Origin: UMGS1519 sp963621885
Lineage (GTDB): Bacteria; Actinomycetota; Coriobacteriia; Coriobacteriales; Eggerthellaceae
Assembly: GCA_963621885.1 (NCBI GenBank)
Contig: CAVFFT010000033.1
Coordinates: 1-64,000 of the forward strand
Reading direction: 5' to 3'
Length of the DNA: 64,000 nt
In this document: one piece after another, positions 59,637 through 64,000 of the stretch
Position numbering within the stretch: position 1 is the stretch's first letter
How the letters are laid out: every line of letters begins with the position of its first letter
Translations under genes and position numbers: made by a program
Notes under the pieces: model-generated
What the model was told of the DNA's origin: nothing
The model's input: the letters and a program-made list of their open reading frames with translations, nothing else
Databases searched by the model: none

Positions 59637-62189
59637 CTAGTCTTCCGCAATGGCCTCCCGCATATGCCAGATCTCACGATCGTAATCCTCAATCGCGCGG
59701 TCCGAGCTGAAATAGCCCGCCTTCGCCGTATTGATAATCGCGCTGGTCAGCCAGCGGTCGCGGTCGAGATACGCGCGCATCACCTCATGGAAGCGCTCGT
59801 CGTACGACGCAAAGTCGTACAGGAGGAAATACTGGTCGCCCTGATTCACCAGCGCGTTGTACAAGTCGTCGAAACGCGAGCCATTCGCCGTGGGCAGACT
59901 TCCATCGACCAGATGGTTCAAAGCGCGCCACAGCTTCGGATTCGCCTGCGCGGTGGCCTGCGGATTGTAGCTTCCGCTCGCCTTCATGGCCTCAATCTCG
60001 TCGACCCGCGCACCAAAGATGAAGATGTGCTCGTCGCCCACCTGCTCGGAAATCTCCACATTGGAGCCATCCATTGTTCCCAAGGTCAGCGCGCCATTAA
60101 GCATGAATTTCATGTTGCCAGTACCCGACGCCTCGGTTCCCGCGGTGGAAATCTGCTCGGAAATGTCCGACGCCGGCATCAGATGCTCCGCCGCCGTCAC
60201 ATCGTAGTTCTCCAGGAAGACCACCGGAATACGGTCGCGCGTTGCCGGATTGGAAGCGACCAGCTGCGAAATCGCGTTGATCAGGCGAATGATCTCCTTC
60301 GCGCGGTAATAGCCGGGCGCCGCTTTCCCCGCGAAGATGAAGGTGGTCGCGGGCAATTCGCTTATCGGACAGCGCCCGTCCACAATGTCGTCGTAGAGCG
60401 ACAGGATATGCAGCGCTTTCATGAGCTGGCGCTTGTATTCGTGAATGCGCTTCGCATGCACATCGAAAATAGTCCGCGGATTCACCTCCACGCCGCGGCT
60501 GCGACGCATCCATTCAGCAAAATCGCGCTTGTTCTGCTCTTTCACCTGGGCATATGCGCTACGGAATTTCTCGTCTTGCACATGCTGTTCAAGCGCGGCG
60601 ATCTTGCGCCAGTCCTTCATGAAACCGGCGCCCACCGTTTCGTCCACGAGGGCAGCAAGGCGGGGATTCGCGACGCCAAGCCAGCGGCGCTGGGTAACGC
60701 CATTCGTCACGCCAAGGAACTTGTCGGGGTAGGCCGCGTAGAAATCGCGGAACAGCGAGGTGCGCAGGATCTTCCCGTGCAGCTGGGACACGCCATTCAC
60801 ATGGCCGCACACGAGCACGCACAAGTCGGCCATATGGACCTTGCCCCCATGAATGATGGACATGCGGGCCACGCGTTCGGCATCGCCGGGATAGCGCTGC
60901 CAGATGCGTTCGCGATACTTGGCATCGATTGTCTCGATGATGCGATACAGACGCGGAAGCAGGCGCTGCATCGTGGCAGCCGACCACTTCTCCAGCGCTT
61001 CGGGCATCACGGTGTGATTCGTGTAGTTGAAAGTGCGCTCCGCGATATCAACCGCTTCTTCCCAGGTGAAATCCTCCTCATCGATAAGGATGCGAATGAG
61101 CTCCGGGATGGCGAGCGCCGGATGCGTGTCGTTGATCTGGATCGCCGTCTTTTCAGGCAGGCTATGCAGGTCGCCAAAGCGGCGCTTGTGCGAGGCGACA
61201 ATCGACTGCATCGTGGCAGACACAAGGAAGTAGAACTGGCGCAGGCGCAGCTCGCGGCCTGCCTCATGGCTGTCGTCGGGGTAAAGCACCTTCGAAATCG
61301 ACTCCGCAAGCTCACGATCCGCCACCGCGCCCGCATAGTCGCCTGCGTTGAATCGCTGCAGGTCAAACTGGTCGGGCGACTTCGCCTGCCACAGACGCAA
61401 GGTCACCGGCAAGGCGCTGTCGTAGCCCACGATGGGCATGTCGTACGCCTGCGCGAAGACGGTCTGGACGCCATGGTAAATCACCTTCAGGCGACCTTCC
61501 TCATTCCAGCATTCTTCAACCTGGCCACCAAAGCGAACCGCAAAGACGCGGTCGGTCCGCGGAACCTCCCACGGATCATTTTGGGGATTCCACATGTCGG
61601 GAATTTCCCTCTGCTCGCCATCGATAATCTGCTGGCGGAAGAAGCCGTATTCATAGCGAATGCCAAAACCGATAGCCGGCATCTCAAGCGTCGCCATGCT
61701 ATCGAGAAAGCAGGCGGCAAGACGCCCGAGACCGCCGTTGCCCAAACCGGCATCGGGTTCCTGTTCCTCTATCTCGTCAATCGCGACGCCCATTCGTTCG
61801 AGCGCGGCGGCGTAATCCTGGTAAACGCCCAGGTTGATGAGGTTGTTCGTGAACGCACGGCCCATGAGATATTCGGCGGACAGGTACACCATGCATTTCT
61901 TGCCGGACTCCTGCCAGCCTTCGCGGCCTTGGCTCCAAAGACCCGCCGCGTCATCGCGCACGCACAACGCAACCGCGCGATACACCTGTTCAAGCGTGGC
62001 CTTCTTAAGGGATATGCCGAATTCATCCCGAATGCGCGCCTCGATGCGCTCACGCAGAGCCTGGATCCGTTCGTCGCGATTCGCCGCGTCGGGATTCTTG
62101 CTAGCTGCTTTGCTTGCGCTTGTAGCGCCGACCGCGCAGCTGACAGCAGCCTCGCAGTTGGTCGCATTTTCGTCGGTCTTTTTTGTCAT
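59637..62189 (-). CDS. glgP: Glycogen/alpha-glucan phosphorylase
   Basis: A GT35 phosphorylase of 850 aa that releases glucose-1-phosphate from alpha-1,4-glucans. The conserved active-site blocks are AEYLMGRAFTNNLINLG and DAGLGNGGLGRLAACF near the start, and EASGTGNMKFMLNGALTLG with the PLP lysine near the C-terminal third. The first ~35 residues are an Ala/Ser/Asn-rich leader beyond the usual enzyme. GAGGTGA precedes the ATG. It is convergent with the GH13 gene (74 bp apart). Confidence 0.97.
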   Translation of the reverse strand: MTKKTDENATNCEAAVSCAVGATSASKAASKNPDAANRDERIQALRERIEARIRDEFGISLKKATLEQVYRAVALCVRDDAAGLWSQGREGWQESGKKCMVYLSAEYLMGRAFTNNLINLGVYQDYAAALERMGVAIDEIEEQEPDAGLGNGGLGRLAACFLDSMATLEMPAIGFGIRYEYGFFRQQIIDGEQREIPDMWNPQNDPWEVPRTDRVFAVRFGGQVEECWNEEGRLKVIYHGVQTVFAQAYDMPIVGYDSALPVTLRLWQAKSPDQFDLQRFNAGDYAGAVADRELAESISKVLYPDDSHEAGRELRLRQFYFLVSATMQSIVASHKRRFGDLHSLPEKTAIQINDTHPALAIPELIRILIDEEDFTWEEAVDIAERTFNYTNHTVMPEALEKWSAATMQRLLPRLYRIIETIDAKYRERIWQRYPGDAERVARMSIIHGGKVHMADLCVLVCGHVNGVSQLHGKILRTSLFRDFYAAYPDKFLGVTNGVTQRRWLGVANPRLAALVDETVGAGFMKDWRKIAALEQHVQDEKFRSAYAQVKEQNKRDFAEWMRRSRGVEVNPRTIFDVHAKRIHEYKRQLMKALHILSLYDDIVDGRCPISELPATTFIFAGKAAPGYYRAKEIIRLINAISQLVASNPATRDRIPVVFLENYDVTAAEHLMPASDISEQISTAGTEASGTGNMKFMLNGALTLGTMDGSNVEISEQVGDEHIFIFGARVDEIEAMKASGSYNPQATAQANPKLWRALNHLVDGSLPTANGSRFDDLYNALVNQGDQYFLLYDFASYDERFHEVMRAYLDRDRWLTSAIINTAKAGYFSSDRAIEDYDREIWHMREAIAED

Positions 62190-62341
62190 GGCTCACCTCG
62201 CTCTTCACGCATCCCGCCTTCCGCGGGAAACGGAGTCAGGCGCGTTTCGTGTCCATCCATGTCGATTGTTAGTATAGGATTGCCGATGTTCCCCCAAGGG
62301 AAAAGCATGGGAAGCCCACCAGACGGAATCACGGAGGCAAC

Positions 62342-63097
62342 ATGATGGAAAACAATCTGTTCGACATGCACTGCCACGTGGGCTTTCTCGATAATCCCGC
62401 TGCCTTTGCCGAAGAGGCCGCTGAGCGTGGCATGATTTTCTTCTCGAACACCGTTTCACCTGCGGAATTCGACGTCATGCAGGCGCCGCTTGGCGCAGCA
62501 AGCAATGTGCGCATTGGCGTGGGCCTTCATCCCTGGTGGCTTGCGCGCGGCGATTGCAACGAGCGCGATGCTGATGCCGTATGCGAACGGATTGGAACCA
62601 CGCGCTATGTGGGCGAAATCGGCCTCGATTTCGGAAAGCGCAATGTTCATGCGCGGGAATTGCAGGCGCAGGCTTTCAAAAGGATTGCCGCAGCTTGTGC
62701 GGCGCAAGGCGGCAAGCTCTTGAGCATTCATGCCGTGCAGTCCGCCGATACCGTGCTCGACATCCTGGAGAGCACGGACTGCTTCAATGGGAACGACATT
62801 ATCTTCCACTGGTTTTCCTGCTCGAACGATGCGCTCTGGCGCGCCATTCGCCATGGCTGCTATTTCTCTGTCAGCACACTTATGCTGGCGTCGCGCCGCG
62901 GTCGCGAGTACGCGAAGCTCATTCCCGAAGAGCGCTTGCTGCTGGAAACCGATTGGCCGGCAGCAGACGACCCGCATGCAACACCCGCTGCATGGGAAGC
63001 CGATCTGACCTGCGCTCTTAGCACGCTCGAGGAGATTCACCGCCGTCCGCTGCGCGCCATTCTTGCGGAAAATAGCGCCCGCTTGCTCGAGGCGTAG
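62342..63097 (+). CDS. TatD-family metal-dependent hydrolase
   Basis: A 251-residue member of the TatD DNase/hydrolase family. The metal ligands appear in order: DMHCHVG (His10, His12), VGEIGLDFG (Glu), SIHAV (His), FHWFS (His) and LLETDWP (Asp). Members act as 3'-5' DNases or deacylases; the exact role is unclear. ATG 62342 has GGAGG 4 bases before; ATG 62345 gives better spacing and may be the true start. It is divergent from glgP. Confidence 0.88.
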   Translation: MMENNLFDMHCHVGFLDNPAAFAEEAAERGMIFFSNTVSPAEFDVMQAPLGAASNVRIGVGLHPWWLARGDCNERDADAVCERIGTTRYVGEIGLDFGKRNVHARELQAQAFKRIAAACAAQGGKLLSIHAVQSADTVLDILESTDCFNGNDIIFHWFSCSNDALWRAIRHGCYFSVSTLMLASRRGREYAKLIPEERLLLETDWPAADDPHATPAAWEADLTCALSTLEEIHRRPLRAILAENSARLLEA

Positions 63098-63212
63098 CGA
63101 CCTCCAGCGCCCGCTTGCTGGGGCTTTAGGAATCGTCCATCGCCCACTTAGTTGGAGCCTAGATGAGCGTTCGCCGGGCGCCGCGCGAATGCCGCGCCAG
63201 CATCTTTCGACC

Positions 63213-63270
63213 GTTTTCTCCCAACATCCCCCTGCTTTCTCCCAAAATGCATCGCTATTTGGGAGAAAGC
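63213..63270. repeat. 13-bp inverted repeat with a third half-copy
   Basis: GCTTTCTCCCAAA (63234-63246) and its exact reverse complement TTTGGGAGAAAGC (63258-63270) are separated by 11 bases. A third similar half (GTTTTCTCCCAAC, 63213-63225) lies just before. It is downstream of the DUF4143 gene and of tatD. There is no T-run, so a regulatory or mobile-element site is as likely as termination. Confidence 0.75.
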
Positions 63271-63304
63271 ATCACCGGAGAACGCCCCAGCAGTCTAGAA
63301 GCAG

Positions 63305-64000
63305 TTAGAACGCTTTCCCCAGGAAAAAATCTTTGGCGGGAACAATCCGGATTCCATCGATATCGGGCTCATACGTACCCTGTCTCACCACGACAGCTTT
63401 TTCGTAAGCGTCACGGATCGATTGAAATGGCGCAAGCTCGCGATTTCTCGTCGTTTCGGAATGCATCTCATCGGTGACCTGGAGATATATCGTCCTCCCG
63501 TCTTTGACGGCAACAAAGTCGATTTCCTTGCCATAGAGCTTGCCCACATGCACGCGCCATCCCCGGAAAAGAAGCTCCATATACACGGCGTTCTCAAACA
63601 GGCGCCCCATGTCGCACGCCCTATATCCACCGAGGTAGGAGCGAAGCCCGAGGTCAACGATGTATTGCTTGGGGCTCGTCCTTAGAATCTCTTTGCCGTG
63701 CAAGTCGTAACGGTCTGCCTTGTAGAACAGATACGCCTCATTAAGGGCCGCAACATACGACTCAACCGTTTTGTTGGTCGTTTTCGATCCCGCTGATGTC
63801 AGCGTGTCGGCGATGCTCTTTATGGAAAGGCTATTGCCAACGTTGTCCCCAAGGAAAACCGCGATCTTCTCGAGAAGAACCATATCGGTCACCTTGCTCC
63901 GCCCGCGCGCCCTTTCCCTATTCAGGATATCCCTCGAAACCACCGCGTCATAAAGACCAGAGAAATACGTCGAATGCATCTCCTGCGTTGTGCTGAGAGA
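63305..64000 (-). CDS. AAA/DUF4143 protein, C-terminal part (cut by window edge)
   Basis: The visible C-terminal part (about 231 residues) contains the DUF4143 region: SIKSIADTLTSAGSKTTNKT, then QYIVDLGLRSYLGGY, FENAVYMELLFRG, and GKEIDFVAVKDGRTIYLQV, a restriction-endonuclease-like (PD-(D/E)xK) fold. In this family an AAA_14 ATPase domain precedes it; that part would lie beyond base 64000, and the frame is open to the edge. Such proteins are common in anaerobes; their role is not well known. The Met at 63979 is therefore probably internal. Confidence 0.88.
   Translation of the reverse strand, partial: SLSTTQEMHSTYFSGLYDAVVSRDILNRERARGRSKVTDMVLLEKIAVFLGDNVGNSLSIKSIADTLTSAGSKTTNKTVESYVAALNEAYLFYKADRYDLHGKEILRTSPKQYIVDLGLRSYLGGYRACDMGRLFENAVYMELLFRGWRVHVGKLYGKEIDFVAVKDGRTIYLQVTDEMHSETTRNRELAPFQSIRDAYEKAVVVRQGTYEPDIDGIRIVPAKDFFLGKAF

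Noticed and set aside
49726..62345. Long plus-strand open frames opposite leuS, the M18 aminopeptidase and glgP
   Set aside because: Antisense shadows; no start signals and arginine/histidine-rich nonsense compositions.

Overview
The window looks like a chromosomal segment of a Gram-positive, high-G+C anaerobe. My best guess is class Coriobacteriia (Actinomycetota). The reasons are GC-rich housekeeping genes, strong AGGAGG-type ribosome binding sites, frequent TTG/GTG starts, sortase-anchored surface proteins with xPxTG-like tails, a Clostridium/Coriobacteria-style core gene set, and no phage or plasmid backbone. The genus cannot be fixed from sequence alone. Most genes lie on the minus strand.

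Layout. 1-1.3 kb: a small unknown protein and a single S24/LexA-like regulator. 1.4-3.8 kb: a site-2 protease (rseP-like) and ychF. 4-6.2 kb: a beta-helix/SHIRT surface adhesin. 6.5-10.3 kb: an SNF-type Na+ symporter and asparagine synthetase. 10.4-15.8 kb: dnaE, truA and a small unknown gene in one apparent operon. 16-23.1 kb: a complete F-type ATP synthase operon (atpI-like, B, E, F, H, A, G, D, C). 23.5-28 kb: glyA, rpiB, a Sua5/YrdC protein and an LPG-synthase-like membrane protein. 28.2-33.6 kb: an orphan membrane J-domain protein, a MATE exporter, cysS, ispF and ispD. 34-37.5 kb: a 1168-residue VWA/pilin-like surface protein. 38-45.3 kb: clpC, an oxidoreductase, a VOC protein, lysS, greA, tatA and tRNA-Pro. 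45.8-55.4 kb: a SpoU methyltransferase, hpf, an MTA/SAH-deaminase-like amidohydrolase, a DUF218 protein, leuS, guaB and ilvE. 55.5-63.1 kb: an M18 aminopeptidase, a GH13 amylase, glycogen phosphorylase and a TatD hydrolase. The right edge cuts a DUF4143/AAA-type protein.

How the genes fit together. The ATP synthase, SNF symporter and MATE exporter form the membrane-energetics part. GH13 and GlgP (convergent neighbours) would process alpha-glucans. guaB, ilvE, asnB and glyA serve nucleotide and amino-acid synthesis. ispD-ispF serve the non-mevalonate isoprenoid pathway. ClpC, HPF and GreA are stress, ribosome and transcription maintenance factors. Two large cell-wall adhesins give the surface character; no sortase is in the window.

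Most interesting observations. (1) guaB encodes an unusual IMP dehydrogenase that, from memory, matches the enzyme of the protozoan Tritrichomonas foetus far better than ordinary bacterial GuaB, including the Cys319 and Arg418-Tyr419 positions. (2) The RseP-like protease seems to lack a PDZ domain and carries an inserted helical, winged-helix-like segment instead. (3) Several housekeeping proteins carry added segments: TruA has a ~235-residue tail, IspD a ~55-residue N-terminal extension, the ATP synthase b subunit a signal-peptide-like N-terminus, and GH13 a 6 x 15-nt repeat insert. (4) Many intergenic gaps hold different short GC-rich tandem repeats (22-51 bp units). (5) The S24 regulator has Arg where the catalytic Lys should be.
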